This document shows, in pieces, positions 34,774 to 43,928 of a stretch of DNA of 64,000 nucleotides (its first letter is position 1; every line of letters begins with the position of its first letter). The DNA is from Sphingobacterium thalpophilum. GTDB lineage: Bacteria > Bacteroidota > Bacteroidia > Sphingobacteriales > Sphingobacteriaceae. Made by a program: the position numbers and the translations under genes. The notes under the pieces are model-generated. The model worked only from the letters and a program-made list of their open reading frames with translations. It searched no databases and was not told where the DNA came from. The stretch spans positions 2,914,001 to 2,978,000 of the forward strand of contig NZ_LR590484.1 of assembly GCF_901482695.1 (NCBI RefSeq), written 5' to 3'.

Positions 34774-36753
34774 TTAAATTTTTTTGAGGGTGATATCCAG
34801 CTTCTGCGCCTGTATGATGCGGCTGAAAAACTCTTTTAGATCGAAATATTCTTCAGGCAGAAACAATGGTTTATTGAATTGTGTCGCCGATTCAATCAGC
34901 AGTGTGTCCGGTGCTGTATCACTGACTTTAAAAATATAGCGGGCAGCACGTTCTGGTAACGCCATGCTGATGTTTTTCAGCCTTGTCTCAGGAGCGTAAA
35001 CATAGCCTTTGGGCAGCTTTATTTCCATATAGTTTTCTTCATGAATCAAAGAGCCAAAATCGATAGGATAGTTTCTTTCTGTCAGATTGAAGGGATTTTT
35101 TGTGGTTTTGCTGTCGATGTAGGGGTTAAAAGCGAGCAACCCACTCTGGAGAGAGGCAAATTGTTCAATTTCTATCTCAAACTCCTCCGATAATGGTTTT
35201 TCCAGTGAGTCACGGTTGAATACTTTGAAGCTATTGATTTTTATACGGGTATTGTCCTCGTCCAATTTTTCGTAGAATTCTTCTTCTGAGTTACTGCTCT
35301 GCAGGCGCTCACGCATTTTTGAAGCTAGGTAACCGCTTCTGGAGGTTATCCATTTTCCTTTCAAAGTGCCATTTTCCAGAAGTTCGCCATAGAAAAAGCT
35401 GCTTTGGGAGGCGGGGAGTCTAGATTCTAACTTTACCCAGTCCGATTCGCCGGTCAAAGGAATACTGCGCCCCTGATAGTTGACACATTTAAAGGGCAGG
35501 TTGCCGAATGGCTCGTAAGGAGAGGTGGCATCCAGTAGATAATACTCTTCGCCGATCTTTACCTGCGCAATAACATGGTTGAACTCCGATATGGCCGGCG
35601 AGTATAGTCCGGCGTAACCGTTATCGCGGGTAGACAGAACGACGGGAATGGCTTCCAGCTGCGCATATCGTAATGCATTGACCAATCCGAGATTGATGTC
35701 CGCACTGTTGCCGCTCCTCTTTTCCAGCGCTTCCTTGATATTTTTTGCGTAGATGGAATGGCGGTTGTTCCATTTGATCTGTTTCTGAAAGTAGGCATAG
35801 AGACGGGAGGCCTTTGCAAGTTCACTATTGGCTCCCTGCAGGACAGGATCAACAAACTGCTTTAGTGCTGTCTTTCTTTTGACCTGACCACCGAAGCTTT
35901 CGTCTGCCATCAGTTTTTCTCTAACATTTTCCCAGGTGAGGGAGAAGTCTTTGGTCAGTCCAAAAGGTACACTATAACGGCCAAGTTCGAAAAAGATGAT
36001 GGAACGAAAATTTTTGGAAGAGGTCATATAATCTTCCGGCTGGAAGGCTGGGATATTTTCCATGATGTAGGTTGTCTTCTCACCCAAAATGTCGCCTACA
36101 TTCGTTTGAAGCCCTGTATTGTAATTTTCCGTCTTTCGATCTTTAATCGCCAAGCTGCCTTTTAAGTTCGCTTTATAATGGCAGATTTCTGGTATACGCG
36201 TCGCATACTCACTATAAATTTTGGGCAGTTCTTCCTGAAATTCCCAGGAATTAAGGTTAAAAATAAAAGGTGATTCTGTCCGATAACGGTATTCGATGAT
36301 CGTTCCCTCCTGGACCCTTGGAATAGCCGCTTTTGTCACCGAAAGATTTTCAGAGGAGTTTTCGTTGAAAACATTGGATCTGGTCATCTCGGTCTCGACC
36401 ACTCTATCCCCTTCGAGATGAAAGGACGCTCCCTTGATATCAACAAGAACTTCGCGTTCATTACCGCTTTTATAGAGTGGAATGCTGAAGTTTGCATGAT
36501 CATACCCCTCTTTGTTCAGTATTTTGATCCGCACATGTTTGGTAAATTCGACATATAAGCCCTTTTGATTGTTATAACTCACCTGGGCGGAGCCATATTC
36601 ACGGATGACAAAGGCATTGGCTGCAGTGTCCAGTTTGCTGATGTCAATAGCGAAATCCTCCTTTTTTACCTTGCCAAACGAAAAATCCTGAGCACTGGCC
36701 CAAAAACTGCTGAGAACAAGCAGACAGCTGAAGAAAACTTTCATAAAATTCAC
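34774..36753 (-). CDS. secreted DUF3857/transglutaminase-like protein
   Basis: A 659-residue exported protein of the Bacteroidetes DUF3857 type. Signal peptide MNFMKVFFSCLLVLSSFWASAQ; DUF3857 domain about 55-215 (VEFTKHVRIKILNKEGYDHA, GTIIEYRYRTESPF); transglutaminase-like core about 275-400 with SGNSADINLGLVNALR, where the usual catalytic Cys position reads Ser/Ala-Asp, and HVIAQV followed by YYLLDATSPYEPFG keeps the His and Asp. The missing Cys suggests a non-catalytic fold. It lies 111 bases after the TonB-like gene on the same strand and is probably part of the sigma operon. Confidence 0.88.
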   Translation of the reverse strand: MNFMKVFFSCLLVLSSFWASAQDFSFGKVKKEDFAIDISKLDTAANAFVIREYGSAQVSYNNQKGLYVEFTKHVRIKILNKEGYDHANFSIPLYKSGNEREVLVDIKGASFHLEGDRVVETEMTRSNVFNENSSENLSVTKAAIPRVQEGTIIEYRYRTESPFIFNLNSWEFQEELPKIYSEYATRIPEICHYKANLKGSLAIKDRKTENYNTGLQTNVGDILGEKTTYIMENIPAFQPEDYMTSSKNFRSIIFFELGRYSVPFGLTKDFSLTWENVREKLMADESFGGQVKRKTALKQFVDPVLQGANSELAKASRLYAYFQKQIKWNNRHSIYAKNIKEALEKRSGNSADINLGLVNALRYAQLEAIPVVLSTRDNGYAGLYSPAISEFNHVIAQVKIGEEYYLLDATSPYEPFGNLPFKCVNYQGRSIPLTGESDWVKLESRLPASQSSFFYGELLENGTLKGKWITSRSGYLASKMRERLQSSNSEEEFYEKLDEDNTRIKINSFKVFNRDSLEKPLSEEFEIEIEQFASLQSGLLAFNPYIDSKTTKNPFNLTERNYPIDFGSLIHEENYMEIKLPKGYVYAPETRLKNISMALPERAARYIFKVSDTAPDTLLIESATQFNKPLFLPEEYFDLKEFFSRIIQAQKLDITLKKI

Positions 36754-36864
36754 TATATGGTTAACAATTATAGTGCTAATGTATGAAATAATTTTAAATG
36801 AAAATCCCTATTTGATCTGTTATTTTTTTGGGGGCTTTAGTGTTGGAGATCGCTTTTTTAAATG

Positions 36865-38133
36865 TTAGTCATATTTAAACTCAAAAGTCACGGTGACATA
36901 ACGGTTGTCGTCGGCCTTCCATTTCGGACCGGAAAGCAGTATTTCCGAAGCTTTGGTATTCAGGTATTCGTTGGCGCTCTGTAAAATATTGATATTGGTC
37001 GGAAACCCGTCTTTATCAATATAAAAGCTTAGACGTACTGTTCCTTCATAGCGACTACGAGCGGTTTTTTTCTTAATATAGCTATTAAATGCTTTCCAGC
37101 CCCATACAGGTTCTGCAGCTTTGGTTTTTCGTGAAGACATCGTGGTGACGACGACTTCTTCCAATGCACCGTTCGAGGGCTGTAGTTTCACGTTTAAATT
37201 TTTAGTTCGTCGCATATTGAGTGCAACCGTATTATAACCTAAGGCCATGATATCTACTAGGGAATCAATTGAACTTGGTTGTATAGTAGCCTTGCCCTGA
37301 GCATCTGTATTTGTGGCTATCTTGCTATTGGGTTGTATAATGGTTACTCCCGATATGGGTAGTCCAGTCTCTTTATCTTTGACGGTAACCTGAAAAGGCG
37401 ATCCTGAGCCCTGCACCGTAGCTCCGTTTACACCCGCAACCTGACTTGCCAGAGCATTGCCATAGCCTCTGATCATTATCCGTTCGCTGTTTGTCGTTGG
37501 GCTCTTTTTTGCCTGTGCAGCATAACCGGTAATCATCGCCGTATCGGCCGGCTTCAGGCTCAGTACGGGGCGTCCTGACAGCGTATGGCTATCTCTTTTT
37601 TCGGACGGGGCGGTCGGCGAGGATCGTTTGTTGAGCGCGAGGCGCTTGTCGTCTACCTCATATTGGCGAGGAGTAGACGTTGTGTTGCTTTCTTGGGGCC
37701 GTGTAGCTTCAGTCTGTTGTGTCTTGCCGCCTGTCGGAGAGGCGGATGGCGAATCGTTTGGTATGGGGGATCCTTGCTCATGAGCAGCGGAGGAAATGTT
37801 GGCCGTCCGTTGGGAATCGGCCGGATTTTTCTTGTGTTGAACGTATAGAATACCGGCACCCAGAATAGCGACAACACTGGCGGCAACGGCTAATCGCTTC
37901 CAGTCGAACACAGTCGTCTTTTTATTTTTTTGGGAGGCAGCAGTACGTTCTAGGATACGGAGTCTAAGATCGGAGAGGTCGGGTTGTCCCGGAGCTATTT
38001 CCATACCCATAAGAATATCTGCCAGCATTGGGTCACGCTGAGCTTCGCGCTCGACAGCATACATCTCTTTTGGAGAAAGTTCGCCGTTGAGGTATTTCCT
38101 TAAGTATGCTATGTCGTAATTACTGTTGCTCAT
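36865..38133 (-). CDS. membrane anti-sigma-like/TonB-C hybrid protein
   Basis: A 422-residue protein with mixed parts. The N-terminal 70 residues (YLRKYLNGELSPKEMYAVE) are cytoplasmic and anti-sigma-like, a single helix follows at about 77-97 (RLAVAASVVAILGAGILYV), then a low-complexity Ser/Pro/Thr linker, a CarboxypepD_reg-like domain (about 240-305, VTVKDKETGLPISGVTI), the motif GALEEVVVTTM, and a TonB-C domain (about 335-420, YEGTVRLSFYIDKDGFPTNI). Its start overlaps the sigma gene by 14 bases. It probably transmits a periplasmic state to the sigma factor. Confidence 0.88.
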   Translation of the reverse strand: MSNSNYDIAYLRKYLNGELSPKEMYAVEREAQRDPMLADILMGMEIAPGQPDLSDLRLRILERTAASQKNKKTTVFDWKRLAVAASVVAILGAGILYVQHKKNPADSQRTANISSAAHEQGSPIPNDSPSASPTGGKTQQTEATRPQESNTTSTPRQYEVDDKRLALNKRSSPTAPSEKRDSHTLSGRPVLSLKPADTAMITGYAAQAKKSPTTNSERIMIRGYGNALASQVAGVNGATVQGSGSPFQVTVKDKETGLPISGVTIIQPNSKIATNTDAQGKATIQPSSIDSLVDIMALGYNTVALNMRRTKNLNVKLQPSNGALEEVVVTTMSSRKTKAAEPVWGWKAFNSYIKKKTARSRYEGTVRLSFYIDKDGFPTNINILQSANEYLNTKASEILLSGPKWKADDNRYVTVTFEFKYD

Positions 38134-38674
38134 TCCATGCCTCCATGCAGTTTCTTAAATTTCGTTTCCCATTCTGGATGTAGCTTTTGACCTCATTCAA
38201 GCTATATCCTGTCGTGTCACTGATCTCTTTGTAACATTTTTCTTCGAGAAAAAAGAGCCTGACCGACTGTTGCTGCCGCTCGGGAAGCTTTTCCAGACAA
38301 CTTTCCATCGCTGCCAGCTGCAACTCTTTTTCGTCCTGCTCCTCATACTGATGCAGCGCTTCGGGAAATTTCACAAACTCATCCAGAGAAATCTGGGATT
38401 TATTTTTTTGTGACCGTAAATACATTAAGCAGTGATTTTTGCTCAGTACATAAAGCCATCTCGGAAAGTCTTTGATTTCTTGTTTGTTAACTTTATATAT
38501 GAGTTCTTCAAAGATATTCATCACGGCGTCCTTACTTCGTTCGGGATCCTGGAAATAACGTAAGCAAACATAATATACCATTTCGGTATGTCGCTGATAG
38601 AGCTCGCCCAATACCTGGAGATCTGCTGTTTCCTGATATTGATGCAAGAGATCCTGCTCTCGCGTTGAATCCAT
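38120..38674 (-). CDS. ECF-type sigma factor
   Basis: A 184-residue sigma factor (start at MDSTREQDLLHQYQ; the frame is open to an ATG at 38755 but those residues look unlike sigma factors and would leave no room for promoters). Region 2 lies at about 20-85 (MVYYVCLRYFQDPERSKDAVM, WLYVLSKNHCLMYLRS) and region 4 at about 120-178 (KLPERQQQSVRLFFLEEKCYKEIS, SYIQNGKRNLR). It is coupled to the membrane anti-sigma-like gene by a 14-base overlap and diverges from the VWA gene, a likely target. Confidence 0.9.
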   Translation of the reverse strand: MDSTREQDLLHQYQETADLQVLGELYQRHTEMVYYVCLRYFQDPERSKDAVMNIFEELIYKVNKQEIKDFPRWLYVLSKNHCLMYLRSQKNKSQISLDEFVKFPEALHQYEEQDEKELQLAAMESCLEKLPERQQQSVRLFFLEEKCYKEISDTTGYSLNEVKSYIQNGKRNLRNCMEAWNEQQ

Positions 38675-38778
38675 TTTTGACGACCTGAATGCAAACATTA
38701 TTTTGTTAAAAATATTTTTTTTTTCTGGTTTATGGAAATTTAATATTTGCTGCATCCCTTGTCCAAAAACGGAATATT

Positions 38779-40629
38779 ATGAGAACAATACTTTTTTTAA
38801 TGACAGTCCTGATGTCTTTCGGGAGCTATGCGAGTCAAGGATATCGTGTAAAGGGCAGAGTAACCGATGGGCAGTCTGGACGAGGTCTGAGCGGCGCTAC
38901 CGTGACGAACTTGCAGACCAAAGAAAGCAAGGTGACCGATCGTGAGGGGAATTATCAGATCCATGTGGCCACGGGTAAAGATGTTCTGGAATTTCGCGCC
39001 CTTGGCTATCTCACACGACGGGTTTCGGTAAATGGAAAATCAAAAGTAGATGCGGTTATGGCCGCTGACCTGCATACCTTGGAGGAGGTGGTAGTGTTGG
39101 GGTACGGTACGGCGGTTAAAACGAATAGTAGCCCTGTGATGGCGCTAAGCGCAAAACAGACTTACTTTGGGGGAAGTGGAATATTCATCCGTGGACAGCA
39201 GTCCTCTCAGGAGTCCTACCAAAAAATTAAAGAGAACAAATTTATCAATCCGTTGAAGGAACCGCTATCCACCTTTGCTGCTGATGTGGATGCGGCGTCT
39301 TATAGCAATGTGCGTCGGTTTATAAATTCAGGTAGTCTCCCCGAAAAGGATGCTGTGCGAGTCGAAGAAATGATCAATTATTTTCAGTATCGGGTAGCCG
39401 GACCTAAAAATGGTGAACCGGTAAACATCCTGACCGAATTGAGTAAAGCACCATGGAACAGCACCCATCAGCTGATGCGCGTAACACTTAAAGCGAAGGA
39501 TATCCCAACCGATCAGCTGAAGGCTTCCAATCTGGTTTTTTTGATTGATGTGTCTGGATCCATGATGGGACCGGGGCGGTTGCCCCTGGTAAAGTCCTCA
39601 CTGAAAATGCTGGTGGATCAACTGCGTGATATTGACCGGGTGGCGATCGTAACCTATGCTGGTTCGGCGGGCGTAAAGCTGGAAAGTACGGCCGGTAGTC
39701 AGAAAATGAAAATTAAAACAGCGATTGATGAACTGGAAGCCGGAGGAAGTACAGCGGGCGCGGCTGGAATTAAGAAAGCTTACGAAATAGCCAGACAAAA
39801 TTTTATACAAGGGGGCAACAATAGGATTATCCTGGCCAGTGACGGGGATTTTAATGTCGGCCAGAGCAGCGATGAATCTATGGAAGAACTTATTAGCAGC
39901 GAGAGCAAGTCTGGTGTTTTTCTGACTGTGCTAGGTTATGGCATGGGGAACCTGAAAGATAGCAAAATGGAAATCCTTGCTGATAAGGGGCATGGCAACT
40001 ATGCCTATATTGATAATATTTCCGAAGCACGCAAAGCGATGGTCACTGAATTTGGCGGTACACTGTTCACGGTAGCGAAGGATGTTAAAATCCAGGTCGA
40101 ATTTAATCCGAGTTATGTACAGGCCTACCGTCTGGTGGGGTATGAAAACCGGTTGCTGGAAGCCGAAGATTTTAACAACGATCAAAAGATGGGTGGCGAT
40201 ATGGGCGTGGGGCATATGGTGACTGCCTTGTACGAGATTGTTCCTGTCGGGGTGTCTTCGGCCATAGCAGGTAACGTGGATCCGTTGAAGTACCAAGCGG
40301 AACAAAAGGCAAGTGTGGGAAAAATGAATGGTGAACTGGCGACAGTGAAGTTCCGATACAAAGAACCTGAAGGCAGCAAGAGCAAACTGCAGCAGAAGAC
40401 CGTTGAGGCGAAAGCCGTTGAGATCGAAAAGGCCAGCGAAGACCTTCGATTTGCGAGTGCAGTTGCAGAATTGGGCATGCTGCTCAGGGATTCTGATTTC
40501 AAGCAAAGAGCTAGCTTTGAAAGCTTGATCGCCCGGGCTAAAGCTGCAAAAGGATCCGATGAGGAGGGTTACCGGGCCGAGTTTATACGGCTTGCTGAAA
40601 ATGCCAGGGATCTGTTGAAATCGAATTAG
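38779..40629 (+). CDS. secreted VWA/DUF3520 protein with SusC-like N-terminus
   Basis: A 616-residue exported protein. Signal peptide ends near GSYAS; CarboxypepD_reg-like domain about 22-100; then LEEVVVLGYGTAV, the motif normally found at the plug start of SusC porins; a VWA N-terminal domain (about 135-225, FAADVDAASYSNVRRFI); the VWA domain proper with MIDAS FLIDVSGSMMG (about 253-263) and LASDGDFNVG; and a C-terminal DUF3520 region (about 435-612). Relatives (YfbK type) are surface-linked and poorly understood. It is divergent from the sigma operon and may be its target. Confidence 0.92.
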   Translation: MRTILFLMTVLMSFGSYASQGYRVKGRVTDGQSGRGLSGATVTNLQTKESKVTDREGNYQIHVATGKDVLEFRALGYLTRRVSVNGKSKVDAVMAADLHTLEEVVVLGYGTAVKTNSSPVMALSAKQTYFGGSGIFIRGQQSSQESYQKIKENKFINPLKEPLSTFAADVDAASYSNVRRFINSGSLPEKDAVRVEEMINYFQYRVAGPKNGEPVNILTELSKAPWNSTHQLMRVTLKAKDIPTDQLKASNLVFLIDVSGSMMGPGRLPLVKSSLKMLVDQLRDIDRVAIVTYAGSAGVKLESTAGSQKMKIKTAIDELEAGGSTAGAAGIKKAYEIARQNFIQGGNNRIILASDGDFNVGQSSDESMEELISSESKSGVFLTVLGYGMGNLKDSKMEILADKGHGNYAYIDNISEARKAMVTEFGGTLFTVAKDVKIQVEFNPSYVQAYRLVGYENRLLEAEDFNNDQKMGGDMGVGHMVTALYEIVPVGVSSAIAGNVDPLKYQAEQKASVGKMNGELATVKFRYKEPEGSKSKLQQKTVEAKAVEIEKASEDLRFASAVAELGMLLRDSDFKQRASFESLIARAKAAKGSDEEGYRAEFIRLAENARDLLKSN

Positions 40630-40669
40630 TCGGACCTTGCACAGCTGAGCTGGTTCCCGCAATAAGTTT

Positions 40670-40701
40670 CCAAACGACGGTCGCCAATGATCGTCGTTTG
40701 G
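40670..40701. terminator. hairpin after VWA gene
   Basis: Arms CCAAACGACG (40670-40679) and CGTCGTTTGG (40692-40701) with further internal pairs form a compact stem 40 bases past the VWA stop. No T-run follows. Confidence 0.6.
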
Positions 40702-40915
40702 ACGTTTAATACTTGTGTCGTGCAGGGACGGCAATAAAAATTCGCTCCTGCTCAGGATGGGATGCATTGTGCTGACCTCAATATTTGCCATTGGTCCGCT
40801 TTTTGATGGCAGGCCAGTAGGAAAATCCTAAATAAATAGATATTTTTATTGGGATAATTGCCTGTGCAGATAAGTATTGGCAAAGCCACCGGACGATGAA
40901 CAAATCTTCTTTCGA

Positions 40916-41326
40916 ATGAAAAAAATCCTTTTATACTGTTGTTTTTTTCTGGGAATAAGCACAGCCTTACAAGGGCAACATGCCGCGCTCAACAAACAGC
41001 AGACCCTAGCTTACATCAATAAGCTATACAAGCTTGCTTACCGTTATAAAGATACAAAGGTAGATACCGTGACAGTTGACGGTAAAACGTTGACTGTCTT
41101 TTTATCTACTGGCCAGCATTTTCGTAGTGATATTTCAAAATCTGAACCGCTCCTTGTTGCCCGTGTAAAGGCAGGTTATCAAATCCGTTATCGATCGGCA
41201 CCTGTTACTGAGGAGATACTATGGGCCATTCAGACGGAGGATGACGCGAAGCGTTTAAAAAATGCCGTGGAACATCTGACCTTTCTATTAAAAAGGGAGA
41301 AAAAAAATGATCCTTTTGGAACCTAA
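40916..41326 (+). CDS. uncharacterised secreted protein
   Basis: A 136-residue exported protein I do not recognise. The ATG at 40916 gives a good signal peptide (KKILLYCCFFLGISTALQGQ). The mature part is about 115 residues, rich in Lys and Thr (YRYKDTKVDTVTVDGKTLTVF), with no Cys and no membrane segment. The frame upstream to 40877 does not add a plausible N-terminus. It lies 286 bases after the VWA gene and is convergent with the pst operon. Confidence 0.65.
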   Translation: MKKILLYCCFFLGISTALQGQHAALNKQQTLAYINKLYKLAYRYKDTKVDTVTVDGKTLTVFLSTGQHFRSDISKSEPLLVARVKAGYQIRYRSAPVTEEILWAIQTEDDAKRLKNAVEHLTFLLKREKKNDPFGT

Positions 41327-41369
41327 GTTCTGTCATTGCCTGATAATTCTAGGGAGTTTCAAGGATGTC

Positions 41370-41390
41370 CGACAAGGAAGGGCCTTGTCG
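41370..41390. terminator. hairpin downstream of pstB
   Basis: Arms CGACAAGG (41370-41377) and CCTTGTCG (41383-41390) with a 5-base loop lie between the converging secreted-protein and pst genes. No T-run is present. Confidence 0.6.
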
Positions 41391-41448
41391 AACATAAGAG
41401 AAAGCAGTAGGCAGGCACATCGGAAGTGTGCTACGGATTGCTGCGGTG

Positions 41449-42195
41449 TTAACCAAAGTGCCCACTGATATAATTACGGGTGGTCTCGTGCTGCGGATGG
41501 TTAAAGATCTGGTCAGTATCGCCCTGTTCAATAATCTCGCCCAGGTACATAAATACGGTTTTGTCGGCGACACGCTGAGCTTGCTGCATATTATGGGTAA
41601 CGATGACAATTGTGTAATCCTTTTTGAGATGGTGTATCAATTCCTCAATCTTAAGGGTACTTACAGGATCCAGTGCAGAACAAGGTTCATCCATCAGAAT
41701 AATTTCGGGCCGCAGCGCTACTGTACGTGCGATGCAGAGCCTTTGTTGCTGCCCGCCCGAGAGGCGTGTGGCCGGTTTTTTCAGATCGTCTTTAACTTCT
41801 TCCCAGATATATGCTTCTTGCAAAGCCTTCTGGACGGTGGTTTTGTCTGCAGTAAGATTATTGATCTTCAATCCATAGGTAATATTTTCATAAATACTCT
41901 TGGGAAAAGGGTTTGCTTTCTGGAAGACCATGCCGACACGCTTTCGAAGGTCCGTTACTTCGATCTCTTTTCGATAGATGTCTTGTCCATCCAGTTTGAT
42001 ACGGCCCTCGATTTTGGCTTCTGGATATAGATCATGCATGCGGTTGAAGCTTCGTAACAGCGTACTTTTGCCACAACCTGAAGGGCCGATCAATGCGGTA
42101 ACCTTATTTTCCTCAAATTCGATATTAATATCTTTTAACACCTGTTTGTTCCCAAACCAAAGGTTGAGATGTTCAGCGACCAATTTACTTTTCAT
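41449..42195 (-). CDS. pstB: phosphate ABC transporter ATPase
   Basis: A 248-residue ATPase that powers the high-affinity phosphate importer. Walker A is IGPSGCGKSTLL (about 35-46), the ABC signature is LSGGQQQRLCIAR (about 145-157), Walker B is IILMDEPCSALD, and the H-loop lies in IVIVTHNMQQA. It overlaps pstA by 11 bases and is the last gene of pstSCAB. No phoU gene follows in the window. Confidence 0.97.
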   Translation of the reverse strand: MKSKLVAEHLNLWFGNKQVLKDINIEFEENKVTALIGPSGCGKSTLLRSFNRMHDLYPEAKIEGRIKLDGQDIYRKEIEVTDLRKRVGMVFQKANPFPKSIYENITYGLKINNLTADKTTVQKALQEAYIWEEVKDDLKKPATRLSGGQQQRLCIARTVALRPEIILMDEPCSALDPVSTLKIEELIHHLKKDYTIVIVTHNMQQAQRVADKTVFMYLGEIIEQGDTDQIFNHPQHETTRNYISGHFG

Positions 42196-43042
42196 TATTT
42201 CTAAACTTATACCGAATATAGAAAGCTGTTAAATTCATGAGGAAGACGACGATAATAAGGACCAATGCCGTTCCATAGGCTATTGGTCTGACCTCCTCGA
42301 TCGACTGATGCTGCGTAGACAGCATATATAGGTGATAGGGGAGTGCCATAAATTCCTGACTGAGACTGCCAAAGGAATTGGTGATATAAAATGCGGCTCC
42401 AGTAAATAATATTGGGGCGGTTTCGCCGGCAGCCCTGGAAAGTGTCAGTACTATCCCCGTCAGGATACCGGGCAGTGCGGCGGGGAGCACCACATCTTTA
42501 ATCGACTCAAACTTCGTCGCGCCCACAGCCAATGCCGCTTCTCGCATACTTCGGGGGATACGAAGCAGGGCTTCTTCGGTTGTGGTAATAATATATGGCA
42601 GTGATAGCAGGCCGAGCGTCAGTCCTGCAGCTAAAATAGAAGTCCCTAGGCTGAGCGCCTGAACAAATAAGGCCAGACCAAACAGTCCATATATGATTGA
42701 AGGGACGCCTGAAAGGTTGCGGATGGAAGCTCGTATGGTACGCGTGAGCCATGTATTCTCTGCATATTCGTTCAGATAAATCGCACAGCAAACTCCGAAA
42801 GGGATAGAAAATAGTGCAGTGATCAGGGTTAAAAATACCGTTCCGATCATCGGTGTGAGTATACCGCCCTGGGTCATGCCGTTGGTCGGCAGTTTAGTGA
42901 CAAAATCCCAGGAGAGTATGGCCGAGCCTTTGCTGAAAATGTCATATAAAATGACGCATAGGAAGAAGCAAACCAGTCCGGTGGATAGCAGGAGTGTACT
43001 CCACTCCATGATAAAACCTATTTTTCTGAATTTATGCCGCAT
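42185..43042 (-). CDS. pstA: phosphate ABC transporter permease
   Basis: A 285-residue permease with six helices. The EAA-type cytoplasmic loop is EAALAVGATKFESIKDVVLP (about 190-210). The start at 43042 (MRHKFRKIGFIMEW) overlaps the pstC stop by 11 bases; the longer frame to 43078 would run deeper into pstC and is less likely. It forms the membrane channel with PstC and takes phosphate from PstS. Confidence 0.94.
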   Translation of the reverse strand: MRHKFRKIGFIMEWSTLLLSTGLVCFFLCVILYDIFSKGSAILSWDFVTKLPTNGMTQGGILTPMIGTVFLTLITALFSIPFGVCCAIYLNEYAENTWLTRTIRASIRNLSGVPSIIYGLFGLALFVQALSLGTSILAAGLTLGLLSLPYIITTTEEALLRIPRSMREAALAVGATKFESIKDVVLPAALPGILTGIVLTLSRAAGETAPILFTGAAFYITNSFGSLSQEFMALPYHLYMLSTQHQSIEEVRPIAYGTALVLIIVVFLMNLTAFYIRYKFRNNEK

Positions 43043-43922
43043 GATATTTCCTAAAACGGTTGATAAAATACTCGCCAATCAGATTGGCTACCAAGGTCAT
43101 AAAAAAAAGGACAATGGCAATGGCAAACAGGGCATAGTAATGTGTGGTCTGGTAGGGTACCTCACCCATTTCTATTGCAATGGTCGCTGTTATGGTTTTG
43201 ACGGAGTCGAAGAAGCCCTTTGGAAAAACTGCAGCATTGCCTGTGGCCATTAATACGGTCATCGTCTCACCTATTGCTCTGCCCAGCCCCAGCATGATTG
43301 CTGCGATAATCCCCGGTGCGGCGGCTGGAATGGTAATCTTGCGAAGTGTCTGCCACCGGGAAGCTCCAAGACCGTAACTAGCCTCGCGGTATGTCTGTGG
43401 CACAGCATGGATGGCATCTTCTGAGATGGTGATAATGGTGGGAAGTGCCATGATCGCCAATAAGATGGCTCCGTTGAGTGCGTTCAGACCGTTGGGTAAA
43501 TTGTTGAAATCCGCAATCCCAGGTCCGACAAGTACGATTCCTAGAAAGCCAATCACTACAGAGGGAATGGCAGCAAGCATCTCGATGGCGGGTTTTAAAA
43601 TATTTTTTAGCTTTGGAGTGGCATATTCGGAAATAAATGCAGCGGTTCCCACTCCCAGTGGAACGGCCAGCAACATGGCTCCGAAAGACACAATCGAGGT
43701 GCTGACAATTAAAGGTAAAATCCCATAGACGGGTTCAGCTGCTGTTGGATTCCACTGGCTTCCAGTAATAAAATCCAATGGTGACACATCCAGAAAGAAG
43801 GCTATAGCATTATAGAGCAGCATAAAGAAAATACCGCCCAATAACAGGAGTACCAAGTAACCGGTGGACTTGAATACGATTCTGGCGATCTTGTCGATGG
43901 CTATTCTTTTTTTGTACTGCAT
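43032..43922 (-). CDS. pstC: phosphate ABC transporter permease
   Basis: A 296-residue permease, the PstA partner. The first helix (about 15-40) is followed by a periplasmic loop and five more helices; the coupling loop reads EASYGLGASRWQTLRKITIP. The order S-C-A-B and tight spacing (six bases after pstS) show a single operon. Confidence 0.95.
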   Translation of the reverse strand: MQYKKRIAIDKIARIVFKSTGYLVLLLLGGIFFMLLYNAIAFFLDVSPLDFITGSQWNPTAAEPVYGILPLIVSTSIVSFGAMLLAVPLGVGTAAFISEYATPKLKNILKPAIEMLAAIPSVVIGFLGIVLVGPGIADFNNLPNGLNALNGAILLAIMALPTIITISEDAIHAVPQTYREASYGLGASRWQTLRKITIPAAAPGIIAAIMLGLGRAIGETMTVLMATGNAAVFPKGFFDSVKTITATIAIEMGEVPYQTTHYYALFAIAIVLFFMTLVANLIGEYFINRFRKYHAA

Positions 43923-43928
43923 GGTAAC

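Noticed and set aside
39931..40791. 286-codon minus-strand frame opposite the VWA gene
   Set aside because: Overlaps the well-supported VWA/DUF3520 protein and shows no domain, signal or helix.
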